Below, in pieces: positions 44,209-53,077 of a stretch of DNA of 64,000 nucleotides. Origin of the DNA: MED-G105 sp039025235. GTDB lineage: Bacteria; Pseudomonadota; Alphaproteobacteria; Caulobacterales; Parvularculaceae. Location of the stretch: assembly GCA_039025235.1 (NCBI GenBank), contig JBCCOS010000003.1, positions 1 to 64,000 on the forward strand, written 5' to 3'. Position numbers and translations under genes: made by a program. Position 1 is the first letter of the stretch; each line of letters opens with the position of its first letter. The notes under the pieces were generated by a model. The model was not told the DNA's origin. It worked only from the letters and a program-made list of their open reading frames with translations, and made no database searches.

Positions 44209-44492
44209 TGATCGTTATGATTGGTGGTATAACGCATCGATCGATCTAAACCCGTATTCAATCACGACACTATCATATATCTGCTGACCCGTTACGGATC
44301 GCTTCTAAAGCTGCCTGATTTAAAATGGTATCGCTGGGCGGCGCTGGGTCTTTGATTTCGCGCGTTTGCGCTAACAACTGAACGGACGCCGAACCGCGCA
44401 AACTTCGGCTGCAGGCACTTTAAGTCGCCACTTGAGCTGGACATGCTTTAGTTTGAATATGACCCCGGAACCCGGGCGTTTTGACCGCCTTA
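44184..44492. other. Convergent gap after the ABC exporter
   Basis: 309 bp. Contains the tandem duplication at its start and a degenerate mosaic-repeat fragment (44416-44451) ending in GACATGCTTTAG. No gene seen. Confidence 0.5.
44416..44451. repeat. Mosaic repeat fragment
   Basis: CTTTAAGTCGCCACTTGAGC and TGGACATGCTTTAG match the hairpin-1 arm seen elsewhere (CACTTGGCTTGGAAATGCTT) with several changes. Confidence 0.45.
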
Positions 44493-44915
44493 TTAGGATC
44501 TGAAACACGAGATGTAGGTACTGATGTTGCTTGTCGGACGTTTACGATCTGCGCCATTATAAATGGTAAGTTCAAACCCATTTACTCTATCGCCTATGGT
44601 TAGTGGCAGTACGCCTTTGAGAAGAGGTGATGATTCCTCAAAACGATTATTTTCGGTCGTATAACTATACGATAGAGCAATGTCTTGACTATCGCATTGA
44701 AGTCTGAACACTTGAGTACCATTGGCCGAAATTGGCTTTGTTAAGGTACGTGAATAGGTTAAATCATCGAACTGAGTTTCGATTGAAGGAATAATAAGTG
44801 ACTGATAAATTCCGTATACAGTACTTACTGCTATAAAAACTGTGGAGACAAGCCAAGCGACAAATCGCATGGACTGATCGTTCCGGTTAATCCAATTTCT
44901 TACCACGGCCCACAT
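44493..44915 (-). CDS. Small membrane-anchored protein, unknown
   Basis: 140 residues from ATG 44913-44915, which has GGAG 8 nt upstream; the longer open frame starts with TTG at 44999 inside the previous gene. One hydrophobic segment (about residues 18-40, FVAWLVSTVFIAVSTVYGIY) is followed by an extracytoplasmic domain rich in beta-type residues with two cysteines (RLQCDSQD and the C-terminal ISCFRS), which could form a disulfide. Not recognised. Immediately downstream of another small exported Cys protein and opposite a LuxR regulator. Confidence 0.6.
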   Translation of the reverse strand: MWAVVRNWINRNDQSMRFVAWLVSTVFIAVSTVYGIYQSLIIPSIETQFDDLTYSRTLTKPISANGTQVFRLQCDSQDIALSYSYTTENNRFEESSPLLKGVLPLTIGDRVNGFELTIYNGADRKRPTSNISTYISCFRS

Positions 44916-44991
44916 TTTTATCTCCACGGCCCAAAGGCAGGGTTTAACACAACGCAGTAGTTCAAACGAACGTGTCGCGTTGATGGGGATG

Positions 44992-45429
44992 TCATTCAAT
45001 TTCGCTGTCTAAGTCGTCTTCGCCATCCGTTGTCTCGGCAGGACATGCAAAGTTCCTTAAGACGCTATCTGTAGGCTGTATGATATAGACGCCGCCGCCA
45101 AAGCTATCGTCAATGTCATTGAATCGGATTTCTTGCTGGAGCGAGAAGACATCGAGACCAAAGCCATCATTGGCTCTTTCGCATATCCGCAGTCCAATCT
45201 TGTCAGCTCTGGCCAGGCAGTCCTCATTTGATTTTCCAAAAAGAAGTCGTTGAGAGTCCGTTGTTTTTCTGAGGCCGGGGCGTGCCGTTCGGATCTCGCA
45301 TACTGTTTCCACGTCGAACCGAGAGCGTTGGTCATTTTGTAAAACAGCCGTTGACCCGGCATGGGCGGTGCTCATGAAAACACACGCCGCTGCGCTTAAG
45401 AATGATAAATTGTACGAATGCGCCATCAT
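44992..45429 (-). CDS. Small secreted cysteine-containing protein, unknown
   Basis: 145 residues from ATG 45427-45429, preceded by GGAGGGG at a normal distance (the open frame extends to 45465). Signal peptide with core LSFLSAAACVFMS and AHA-GST cleavage near residue 25. The mature part has four cysteines (VETVCEI, NEDCLA, LRICER, FACPAE), an acidic C-terminal tail (DGEDDLDSEIE) and no family I recognise. It overlaps or abuts the small membrane protein downstream and is divergent from a LuxR-type gene, so the three may form one module. Confidence 0.6.
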   Translation of the reverse strand: MMAHSYNLSFLSAAACVFMSTAHAGSTAVLQNDQRSRFDVETVCEIRTARPGLRKTTDSQRLLFGKSNEDCLARADKIGLRICERANDGFGLDVFSLQQEIRFNDIDDSFGGGVYIIQPTDSVLRNFACPAETTDGEDDLDSEIE

Positions 45430-45452
45430 GGTTCCCCTCCATAGCTTCTTTT

Positions 45453-45481
45453 GCATCGCTAGCATCGCGTCGACTGCATCG
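45453..45481. promoter_or_regulatory. Three GCATCG repeats between small-protein genes and luxR-type gene
   Basis: GCATCG at 45453-45458, 45462-45467 and 45476-45481 in the short divergent intergenic region. Could be binding sites for the adjacent regulator; spacing (9 and 14 bp) is not regular. Confidence 0.3.
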
Positions 45482-45574
45482 TCCCCTAGTATTTGATAGG
45501 GATTGCTGCGATTTTTTTGTGAAGGACCTGGTGGTGGGACAAATTAATAGCATGAGCTGAGGGGGGATGTGGGG

Positions 45575-46759
45575 ATGAGCCGTGACGATAGTTTTCATGA
45601 TCTTGTAGGAAAAATTTATGAACTGGGCGTTGAGGCGGATCATTGGCCGGAAATGCTGGGCGAGATCGCTGCATTTTTTGGGAGCGACCGGGCCAGCTAT
45701 AATTCTAAAGATCTAAATGATCGATGGCGGTTTGTGGATATTCTGATTCACCCTGAGCCCGATTCTCCGAAGGTCCGTAAAGCAATGGCTGTATTTGGCG
45801 AGTTGACACCGGGTGATGATATCTATTGGGTTCGCGGGAGGCAGCCACAGCATCTGGCAAAGCCAATATTGATTGGTAACCAGATTGTTCGGATATCCGA
45901 GTTAGAACGCTCCCTTTTATACAATGAGATGTTACGCCATGCGGGTTTGTTCGATAATTTGATTATGCCAATGGTACAGGGTAGTGACAGTGTCAGCTTT
46001 CTGAACATTTATCGCCCTCAGCCAAATAATCCCTTTACAGAAGAGGATGGCCTCTTTTATGCGCGCCTGAAGCCACATCTTATGAATGTGGTTCGGCTAC
46101 AAACAAAATTTCAACATGTGCTACAGCTCGGAGGGCTTGCGAGTGGTGTGCTCGATACGTTGAGCTTTGGTGTCGCCCTGGTCGATGCGAAGGGGGTGAT
46201 TGAATTTGTGAACAAAAAAGCGCAACAGGAATTATCTCGCCGCAGCGTCCTATGTGAACGATCGAACAGGTTAAAACTTCTAAGCGATGATGCCCATGCG
46301 AAATTTACTATTGCCTTAAGCCGTGCTTGTGGTCTGAATGCTGGAGAAAAAGCCAAAGGCAAAAAAGCGCTTCTGGTGGGCGGCGGTGTCTCTGCACCGT
46401 CGATTGATGCATCTCGATGTTTGCAGGTCCTTGTCTATCCATTTGAGCCACGCACCCATGGTTCATTTGCGAAGCTGGTTACCAGCAAGCGTTTGGCCCT
46501 CGTCGCTATTGTTGACCCTCATCATAATAAAAATGCGGACAGCGAGACATTGCGTTTGCTTTATGGCTTGACCCCCAAGGAGGCGGAAATTGCGGTTTTG
46601 ATCGCCGCTGGGCAAAATACAAATCAAATCGCCGCGAGCCTTAGGAACTCAGTGGGGACAGTTCGTTGGCACATCAATAATATCTTTTCGAAAACCGGCG
46701 TATCGCGTCAGGCTGATCTTGGACGGTTGGTTCAGACAATAACACCGTTAACTGATTGA
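45575..46759 (+). CDS. LuxR-family transcriptional regulator
   Basis: 394 residues. C-terminal LuxR helix-turn-helix (LTPKEAEIAVLIAAGQNTNQ through SVGTVRWHINNIFSKTGVSR). The N-terminal 250 residues contain a PAS-like segment near 185-225 (LDTLSFGVALVDAKGVIEFV) and no receiver domain. ATG 45575 lies in a G-rich region; a GTG two codons earlier (45569) is also possible. Likely regulator of the divergent small exported proteins; signal unknown. A mosaic repeat lies 8 bp after the stop. Confidence 0.85.
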   Translation: MSRDDSFHDLVGKIYELGVEADHWPEMLGEIAAFFGSDRASYNSKDLNDRWRFVDILIHPEPDSPKVRKAMAVFGELTPGDDIYWVRGRQPQHLAKPILIGNQIVRISELERSLLYNEMLRHAGLFDNLIMPMVQGSDSVSFLNIYRPQPNNPFTEEDGLFYARLKPHLMNVVRLQTKFQHVLQLGGLASGVLDTLSFGVALVDAKGVIEFVNKKAQQELSRRSVLCERSNRLKLLSDDAHAKFTIALSRACGLNAGEKAKGKKALLVGGGVSAPSIDASRCLQVLVYPFEPRTHGSFAKLVTSKRLALVAIVDPHHNKNADSETLRLLYGLTPKEAEIAVLIAAGQNTNQIAASLRNSVGTVRWHINNIFSKTGVSRQADLGRLVQTITPLTD

Positions 46760-47062
46760 AGTTCTTCTAAAGCGCCTCCGTTTCAATTGGAATCAGAACG
46801 GCGCTTTAAGTTGTTGATTTGACGCATTTCCTTAACGCCAACCGCACACACTTGGCTTGGAAATGCTTTAAGTGGTGATCGATGCGAATATCATCGGGAA
46901 AGATTTTTACGCTATTCTTGGCGCGTCGTCCATTAACCAGTATTGCGCAACAGGCCTTAATATGTGTTGTTGGAACAGTTGATAGAAACGCTGCATCAAT
47001 AAGTGCATAAATATAGGCTAGAAACGCATCAACACGACCTCGCATCTGGTACTGCGCTTCGT
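46760..47062. other. Convergent gap, luxR-type gene / response regulator
   Basis: 303 bp. Contains a full mosaic repeat (46767-46871); the rest shows no gene. A sensor kinase gene, expected beside the response regulator, is absent. Confidence 0.6.
46767..46871. repeat. Mosaic intergenic repeat (canonical copy, inverted)
   Basis: Starts with the hairpin-2 arm CTAAAGCGCCTCCGTTTCAA, whose partner arm ends in GGCGCTTTAAG, followed by linker GACGCATTTCCTTAACGCC and hairpin 1 ending GGAAATGCTTTAAG. Same blocks as 24747-24851 in reverse order. Confidence 0.85.
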
Positions 47063-47746
47063 CTACCCTTCCGCGGTAATTGTGTAACCCGCGCCGCGCA
47101 CCGTTTTTAAGAGGGGCTTGTCAAAGTCTTTATCGATTTTGGAACGAAGGCGGGAGATGTGAACGTCAATAACATTCGTCTGCGGATCGAAGTGATACTC
47201 CCAGACGTTTTCAAGTAGCATGGTGCGCGTAACCACCTGGTCCGCATGGCGCATCAAATATTCCAAAAGCCTGAATTCACGCGGTTGCAGGTCAATTTTT
47301 TTGCTTGCACGCCTGGCGGTGCGTGTGAGAACGTCGATTTCTAAATCACCGACGGCGTAGCGCGTCGTCACATTGGCGGGTTGCGATGTTCGACGTTTTC
47401 CCAACGCCTCAACGCGCGCGAGAAGTTCGGGCAAGGCATAAGGTTTGACGAGATAATCGTCCCCGCCAGCTTCAAAGCCTTTTACGCGATCGTCCACTTC
47501 GCCGAGTGCCGATAGAAATAGCGCGGGCGTTTCATCGCCCTGGTCGCGGCGCCGGTTTAAGATTGAAATGCCGTCAAGCTTTGGCAACATCCGATCGATG
47601 ACATAGGCATCGTAATCGCCAGCACCTGCCATGTTCACGCCAACCTCGCCATCAATGGCATGGTCGACCACATGACCAGCTTCGCGCAGGTTTTTTGCCA
47701 GATGCGCTGCGGCATCCGCGTCGTCTTCTATGAGTAAAATTCGCAT
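47063..47746 (-). CDS. OmpR/PhoB-family response regulator
   Basis: 227 residues. Receiver domain RILLIEDDADAAAHL (acidic pair), phosphoacceptor Asp in YVIDRMLP, and Lys in DYLVKPYAL; C-terminal winged helix with LQPREFRLLEYLM and VWEYHFDPQTNVIDVHISRLR. ATG 47744-47746 (MRILLIEDD) is the domain start; the frame extends six codons further. Located downstream of the Do protease on the same strand, as in many alphaproteobacteria, but without the usual adjacent histidine kinase. Confidence 0.92.
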   Translation of the reverse strand: MRILLIEDDADAAAHLAKNLREAGHVVDHAIDGEVGVNMAGAGDYDAYVIDRMLPKLDGISILNRRRDQGDETPALFLSALGEVDDRVKGFEAGGDDYLVKPYALPELLARVEALGKRRTSQPANVTTRYAVGDLEIDVLTRTARRASKKIDLQPREFRLLEYLMRHADQVVTRTMLLENVWEYHFDPQTNVIDVHISRLRSKIDKDFDKPLLKTVRGAGYTITAEG

Positions 47747-47897
47747 GATTACGTTATAGGCCAAAAATATGAGCCGAAGACAAATTTATTTTAGCTAATA
47801 TTTCGCGACGACGGAAGTTGCTGTTTTTCAGTAGGGAAGAACCGATGACCTCAAACACTTTCTCGATTGGGGATGTTTTCGAGGGTAAAACAAAGGA

Positions 47898-47934
47898 CGT
47901 TCCCGAGACGAGCGGTGTTCGCGGTTCGGGAACG
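47898..47934 (-). terminator. Probable terminator of the Do protease gene
   Basis: CGTTCCCGA (47898-47906) pairs with TCGGGAACG (47926-47934), perfect 9 bp. On the minus strand the hairpin is followed by TCCTTTGTTTT, a modest U tract, 45 bp after the protease stop. Confidence 0.5.
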
Positions 47935-47978
47935 ATCTATAAATTGCTGTAATCTTTCGGTTCAGTGCGGTGGATGGT

Positions 47979-49637
47979 TTATCCCATGTTATCGATCGGC
48001 AGAGCCGTAAAACGTCTTGACGATCCGATCTGGACACGCAGGAGAACAGCCTCTCTACCGGCTTTCGCCGCATTGACGACCTTGGTTTTAAGGGCTTGCC
48101 GTGTGGCGATTGGCTCTCCGTCCACCTCAAGGATCACAACGCCTGGCCTCAATCCCGCTTCAGATGCAGCGCTGTTGCGCGCCACATCTGTGATCACCAC
48201 ACCATCGATTTCAGTGTCCAAACGGAACCGGGCGCGGAGTGGTGCATCAAGCGTAGAGACGCCAAAGCCAAGATCGCGTTCCATGTCGTCACTTGCGTCA
48301 CTACCACGGCTATCATCCTGTTCCTCTGCCGTGCCCGTTTCGTTAGGGCGCTTACCAAGCTTCACCCTCAAGGTTTTTTCTTTGCCTTCCCGTAGGAACG
48401 TCACCTTTACGGTCTCGCCAGGGGCGTAGGATGAAATGGTTCTCGACAACTCGTTTGTGTCTATAATGTCCTTGCCATCAATAGCGACGATAAGGTCACC
48501 CGCCTCGAGGCCAGCTTTGCGGGCTGGCGTGTCGTCTAGGACATCTTCGAGAAACGCCCCGGATGTTGTCTCTCGTCCAAGGGCAGCGGCAAAATTACTG
48601 TCCAGTTCACGAAGGGAAACGCCGAGCCAACCACGGGTCACAGCGCCATCATTGATGAGCTGTTGAACGGTTGCGCTTGCAACCCGTGCAGGAATAGCGA
48701 ATCCAATCCCCACACTGCCACCGGTTGGCGAGTAAATTGCTGTGTTTACCCCAACAACGCGGCCCTGAAGATCAAAGGTTGGTCCACCGGAGTTCCCTCT
48801 GTTTATTGGCGCATCGATTTGGATATAGTCGAGGAACTGTCCCTGGCGATTTTCGCCGCCAATGGCCGATATAATCCCGCTGGTTACTGTTCCGCCAAGG
48901 CCAAAGGGGTTCCCAACGGCGACAACGGTTTCACCGACCCGCAGATTGACATCGTCTGCAAAGGTGACAAAGGACTGATCTTTTATTGGTTCAACTTTCA
49001 CGACGGCAAGGTCAGTTAACTCGTCTGAACCGATAAGTGTTGCTTCCAGTTCGTCGCCATTCGACAAACGCACTTTGATCACGTCAGATCCTTCGACCAC
49101 GTGGTTATTGGTGACGATATGGCCGTTTTGGTTGATGAAAAAACCGGACCCTTGCGACGATAAACGGCGCGTTTCGGGTTCATCGCGTTGCCCCCGTCCG
49201 GGGCCGCGACGCTCTGGCATCGGTTCGCCAAAACGGAATTGAAAAAATTCTTGAAACGGATCGATTGACGGGCGTTGCTCGACCTCGCGTTCGACAAGTA
49301 TACTTACCACCGCCGGTGAAACACGCTCAACAAGGTCTGGGATCGAAACGGTGCTGGCATTTGGCGCAAGGAGCCGAGGCGCTTGTTGCACGGCTGCTTC
49401 CGCAGGACTTGGGCGTGTTAGCGTTCCAACCGAAAACCCGGCAACCGCCGCTACGCTTGCAGCGCATAAAATCACGATGCGCTTTCCGACGAATGGTAGC
49501 TTTTGCGTTGCGGGGCTCGTCCCCTTGTCTTGGGTTTTGCTTAAGACCGTATCGTTTTTCTTCACTTTACTTTTTCTCCGGTTAATCATCTTGACCATGT
49601 ATGACCCAAGATCCAGTCGCCATATGTCCTTAATCAT
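47979..49637 (-). CDS. Do-family periplasmic serine endopeptidase (DegP/MucD type)
   Basis: 552 residues. N-terminal signal anchor (residues about 55-72, IVILCAASVAAVAGFSVGTL), trypsin-like domain with triad His in GHIVTNNHVV, Asp in LTDLAVVKV and Ser in NRGNSGGPTF, then two PDZ domains (GWLGVSLRELDS and GFGVSTLDAPLRA starts). Degrades or refolds misfolded envelope proteins. The ATG at 49637 gives an unusually long cytoplasmic lead; inner ATGs at 49598 and 49589 (MINRRKSK) would give a more normal signal sequence. Followed by the response regulator. Confidence 0.92.
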   Translation of the reverse strand: MIKDIWRLDLGSYMVKMINRRKSKVKKNDTVLSKTQDKGTSPATQKLPFVGKRIVILCAASVAAVAGFSVGTLTRPSPAEAAVQQAPRLLAPNASTVSIPDLVERVSPAVVSILVEREVEQRPSIDPFQEFFQFRFGEPMPERRGPGRGQRDEPETRRLSSQGSGFFINQNGHIVTNNHVVEGSDVIKVRLSNGDELEATLIGSDELTDLAVVKVEPIKDQSFVTFADDVNLRVGETVVAVGNPFGLGGTVTSGIISAIGGENRQGQFLDYIQIDAPINRGNSGGPTFDLQGRVVGVNTAIYSPTGGSVGIGFAIPARVASATVQQLINDGAVTRGWLGVSLRELDSNFAAALGRETTSGAFLEDVLDDTPARKAGLEAGDLIVAIDGKDIIDTNELSRTISSYAPGETVKVTFLREGKEKTLRVKLGKRPNETGTAEEQDDSRGSDASDDMERDLGFGVSTLDAPLRARFRLDTEIDGVVITDVARNSAASEAGLRPGVVILEVDGEPIATRQALKTKVVNAAKAGREAVLLRVQIGSSRRFTALPIDNMG

Positions 49638-49954
49638 ACGCCCTATATCGGCATAATTTCTAAAATTCCAATATCTACACTGCCCATTCGCGCGATTGTG
49701 TTATCGAAAGCTTTAATGGCCAATGAGTGGCCAAGGTTGGCGCCGAGACCTATGGACAAAGCCATGAAACGAGCCAGATTAGCCGCCGGATTTGGCAACC
49801 AGACCCAGGCACCAGATTAGGCACCAGATTAGGCACCAGATTACGCACTGGGCTAGCTTCTGAGCCAGGCTTGGCCCTTTCAGGCACCAGATAGGCCATT
49901 CGTGCGCACGACAAGCACACGCTCAGCATCAATCAAAAGCCAATCACACTTGAC
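49638..49954. other. Gap between Do protease and hydrolase-OsmC gene
   Basis: 317 bp. Holds the 12-bp tandem repeats at 49808-49843 and related degenerate copies around 49771 and 49881; no supported gene. Confidence 0.5.
49808..49843. repeat. Three perfect 12-bp tandem repeats
   Basis: GGCACCAGATTA repeats exactly at 49808-49819, 49820-49831 and 49832-49843. Related single copies (GCCAGATTAG near 49772; GGCACCAGATAGG near 49882) flank it, suggesting an older, decayed array. Confidence 0.9.
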
Positions 49955-51175
49955 CTAGGATAGGGAAGAGCGGATCGACACCCCTTCGCTCAACATTCTG
50001 TGAACAGGGCATTTATCGGCAATTTCCAACATTCTTATTCGTTGCTGTTCATCAAGGGGACCTTCAAGATATATTGTTTTCTCCAGGTCACGGGTAACAT
50101 GGGCGTCAGCGGATGGTGATCGCTTCACCTCCACACGCACGGCCTGCAACGGCCAATTTTTTCGACGCGCATACATCCGAAGCGTGATCGCGGCGCACGC
50201 CGCCAAAGCCGCTTCAACCGTTCGTGTTGGGTTTGGCCCGAGATCAGAGCCGCCGTCGTCTTTGCCAGCGTCGATTATAAATGGATGCCCATCAATCGAC
50301 ATCGCAACCGCTAAGGGTTCAGAGGCAATACTCTGGGCAAGTGCTCCATCCTGATAGGTCGGCGCGGCATTAGTCTTTTTATTTACAGTTTCAACCGATG
50401 TGGCTTCAGCATCAGGAACAAACCGGCTCGCCCAGCCTGAAATCACATTGGCGGCATAACGCGCATCATTCGTGTTACTGAGCAGATGATCCGCCGTATC
50501 AAGACTGATAAAACTTTTGGGATGTTTCGCGGCCGTGAAAAGCTTTGTCGCATTATCCAAACCCACAGTGTTGTCGTGTGGCGCATGCATAATGAGTATC
50601 GGTTTCTTTAGGTGTTTTGCAGCCGCTAATACGCGCTTATCATCAAGGTCATCGATAAACTGCTTTTTGATTGTGAATGGGCGTCCACCGAGTTGGACTT
50701 CTGCAGACCCGAGTGTTGCAATTTCAGAACGTTTTTCGCCCAATTGTTTGATCACATGATCGGCTTCTGCTGGTGCGCCTATTGTGACAACGCCTTTTAT
50801 TTCCGGAATTTCGGTTGCAGCTACAAGCGCTGCAGCACCGCCGAGAGAATGCCCGATAATAATTGAAGGCGCCTCGTGCTCTGTACGGAGATAGTCAGCC
50901 GCTTTTATCAGGTCCTGTATATTCGAAGAAAAATTTGTATTGGCGAAATCGCCATCGGATGAGCCGAGTCCGGTGAAGTCAAAACGCAGCACGCCGAAAC
51001 CAGCATCGCTCATCGCCCGGGCTATTTCTCGTGCCGCTTTGATATCCTTTGAGCACGAAAAACAGTGGGCAAATAGCGCAACAGCCCGTGTCGTGCCCGT
51101 AGGCGCTTCATAGGCTGCTGCGAGGAGATCGCCGCCGGACCCCGGAAATTTAATTTTCTTTGTTGTTTGCGCCAT
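49955..51175 (-). CDS. Alpha/beta hydrolase - OsmC fusion protein
   Basis: 406 residues. N-terminal alpha/beta hydrolase (about 1-250) with nucleophile elbow IIGHSLGGAAALVA and DTADHLL-type His; C-terminal OsmC/Ohr domain (about 270-405) with two redox cysteines, in LAACAAITLRM and DKCPVHRML. OsmC proteins reduce organic hydroperoxides. This fusion is known in proteobacteria; substrate of the hydrolase half is not known. Start at 51175 is clear. A repeat fragment lies between it and the unknown gene upstream. Confidence 0.88.
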   Translation of the reverse strand: MAQTTKKIKFPGSGGDLLAAAYEAPTGTTRAVALFAHCFSCSKDIKAAREIARAMSDAGFGVLRFDFTGLGSSDGDFANTNFSSNIQDLIKAADYLRTEHEAPSIIIGHSLGGAAALVAATEIPEIKGVVTIGAPAEADHVIKQLGEKRSEIATLGSAEVQLGGRPFTIKKQFIDDLDDKRVLAAAKHLKKPILIMHAPHDNTVGLDNATKLFTAAKHPKSFISLDTADHLLSNTNDARYAANVISGWASRFVPDAEATSVETVNKKTNAAPTYQDGALAQSIASEPLAVAMSIDGHPFIIDAGKDDGGSDLGPNPTRTVEAALAACAAITLRMYARRKNWPLQAVRVEVKRSPSADAHVTRDLEKTIYLEGPLDEQQRIRMLEIADKCPVHRMLSEGVSIRSSLS

Positions 51176-51259
51176 TTAAAGTCTGAGGCCGTTTCTCATC
51201 ATTGTTGTTCGAGTATCTCTCCAGAGGATGGGCAAAACTCTTTGCCACAATGTTCTACT

Positions 51260-51300
51260 ATAAAACGTCCGCACTTCAATTGGAATCGGAGGCGCTTTAG
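51260..51300. repeat. Mosaic repeat fragment (hairpin 2)
   Basis: ATAAAACGTCCGCACTTCAA then TTGGAATCGGAGGCGCTTTAG: one half-element lacking hairpin 1. Confidence 0.65.
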
Positions 51301-51366
51301 GCGTTTCTGCCAATAACCAAACGGGCGACCAACCGCAGGTCATTGGCCCAAAAAACGCTTTATACA

Positions 51367-52962
51367 TTAGGCAGAAACAGAAGCGTCTACCATTTTTTCT
51401 GTCAGGGATTTAATGTCTGCGGGGGACAGTAGCTGTTCGCCAACTTTAATAACGCGTTCCATGTGGCGTTTAGCGCAGCGCCGTCGATCGCCCTCAGCGG
51501 CACGTATTTCCACGATAAGGTCATGCGCATAACGATGAAGTTCTTTGCGAATGACCTCGACTTTATGCGCGATCATATCGCTGACCTTTAGACGCGATTG
51601 GAGGGCTTCGACTTTGGACAGAAAAGTCGCTGCCGCGATTGCGTCCCCATAGGTTGCGCTTGATATCTCAGTAATCTGTGGTCGGCGTGTTGTAAGGCGT
51701 GATGAGCCGGCTGATCCCTTGGTGGGGAGCAACGCTCGCACCTTGAATGCGGCTTGCTCCGTTGTACGTTCGCATGCTGCAGCAGCGATTTCGCGCGACG
51801 CTTCGGCCCGATTTATAATGACTGTTTCACGCACTAACCGAGCTTCTTTGATGATACCGTCTGCATACTCGCTAAAATACTGTAGTCGAACCCATGCGCC
51901 TTGGCCGTCAAAGCCGTCTGTTGCATCCCTCTCCAGGGCACGCGCTAATACTTCCAGGTCATCGAACAAGAGCGCCAGTAGGCTGTCCGCGTCGCGGTCA
52001 ATTTCTGTTAATTGTTGGTCCTCTGCTGATTTCAGATGAAGGTATAATCGAATGGCCCGCCAAGGTGCGGAAAGACGTCCAACAAGACTGAGTAGCACAC
52101 CAGCCGCAGCCTCTGGCGCGACGGCAACGGCATCGCGGTATATGTTGCGGATATCGAAAAGGTCGGTCTCAGTAAGATCTGCGATGGGTTTAGGGAATCT
52201 TGCTTGGAGCGCTTCAATCTCAGGGGCGATTGAAAAAAGCGTGCCTATTTCCAGAAGGTCTTCTAAGACCGCGAGTCCCTCTTTGCCGCCGCCTAGATAT
52301 CCCACAAGGGCACGACGCGCATGCTGATCATGCGACGCAATTTGCAATAATGTTTTGATACGTGCACGTCCTACCGCAAAAAGAAGCGTTCTTTTTTCTG
52401 TTAATGTCGCCTCAGGTGCGCCATCCTCTAGTGCGCTTTGAAATGACTTCTCCGCGACTCGAAAATCAACCGCGCTTCTTTTAAACTCTTTTACAAACTG
52501 ATTTATAGCAACATCGTTTTCGGACAGTGCAATCGGATCAAGTTTTGCGCCTGGGCTAACCGTCTGTTCCTGTTGCGCTTGCGTCGTTTTACGTGTGACG
52601 AGCCTAATATCGTTGCTTTTTAAAAGTCGCCAGATTGGATCGAGAGAGCTTCTCGGTATTCTTCCACGACGTTTCGGTCCACTGCGTATTGGCGTTAAAA
52701 AGTCTTCAATGGGTCTGAAAAAGAGGCGTTTTGCGTTGAGTGGGCGAGGGGGGAAGCTTGCACCTGCCTCTGCAACGGCTTCTCGTAAGACCCGGAGCAT
52801 CGCATCATAGGGCAGGCTGTCTTCGCTTGGGCGTAGTCGTTCCGCTTCTAGTGCCGCAAAAAGTTTAAGCATTGCGCCTAAGGGAAGTGCATCGAGATAG
52901 CTGGTGAGACGAACCCATTTCGCATGCGGAATATTTTCTGGTTCAGTCATCAACGCTTCCAT
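51367..52962 (-). CDS. Conserved hypothetical protein, 531 residues
   Basis: No domain recognised. No signal peptide or membrane segment. Residues 1-75 (KWVRLTSYLDALPLGAML start) and a Lys/Arg-rich stretch around 88-130 resemble uncharacterised alphaproteobacterial proteins; the rest is mostly helical with charged Glu/Arg/Ala patterns and possible coiled coil. ATG at 52962, with another four codons later (52950) that has GGAAG upstream. Stands alone between a hydrolase-OsmC gene and a BCCT transporter. Function not inferred. Confidence 0.65.
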   Translation of the reverse strand: MEALMTEPENIPHAKWVRLTSYLDALPLGAMLKLFAALEAERLRPSEDSLPYDAMLRVLREAVAEAGASFPPRPLNAKRLFFRPIEDFLTPIRSGPKRRGRIPRSSLDPIWRLLKSNDIRLVTRKTTQAQQEQTVSPGAKLDPIALSENDVAINQFVKEFKRSAVDFRVAEKSFQSALEDGAPEATLTEKRTLLFAVGRARIKTLLQIASHDQHARRALVGYLGGGKEGLAVLEDLLEIGTLFSIAPEIEALQARFPKPIADLTETDLFDIRNIYRDAVAVAPEAAAGVLLSLVGRLSAPWRAIRLYLHLKSAEDQQLTEIDRDADSLLALLFDDLEVLARALERDATDGFDGQGAWVRLQYFSEYADGIIKEARLVRETVIINRAEASREIAAAACERTTEQAAFKVRALLPTKGSAGSSRLTTRRPQITEISSATYGDAIAAATFLSKVEALQSRLKVSDMIAHKVEVIRKELHRYAHDLIVEIRAAEGDRRRCAKRHMERVIKVGEQLLSPADIKSLTEKMVDASVSA

Positions 52963-53077
52963 TGCGCAACATCAATAAGAGATATGCTTTTATGAAGCGA
53001 TGAGACAAGTCTTTCAACTGTCTCATCTTGAAAACCATAGTCGAAACGGGGCGCGCCTTTCTCGTCGTTGCCTTATG

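Noticed and set aside
46806..47045. 79-codon minus frame in the luxR/response-regulator gap
   Set aside because: Largely translated mosaic repeat, not a gene.
49750..49932. 60-codon minus frame with NLVP repeats
   Set aside because: Made by the 12-bp tandem repeats; no start signal.
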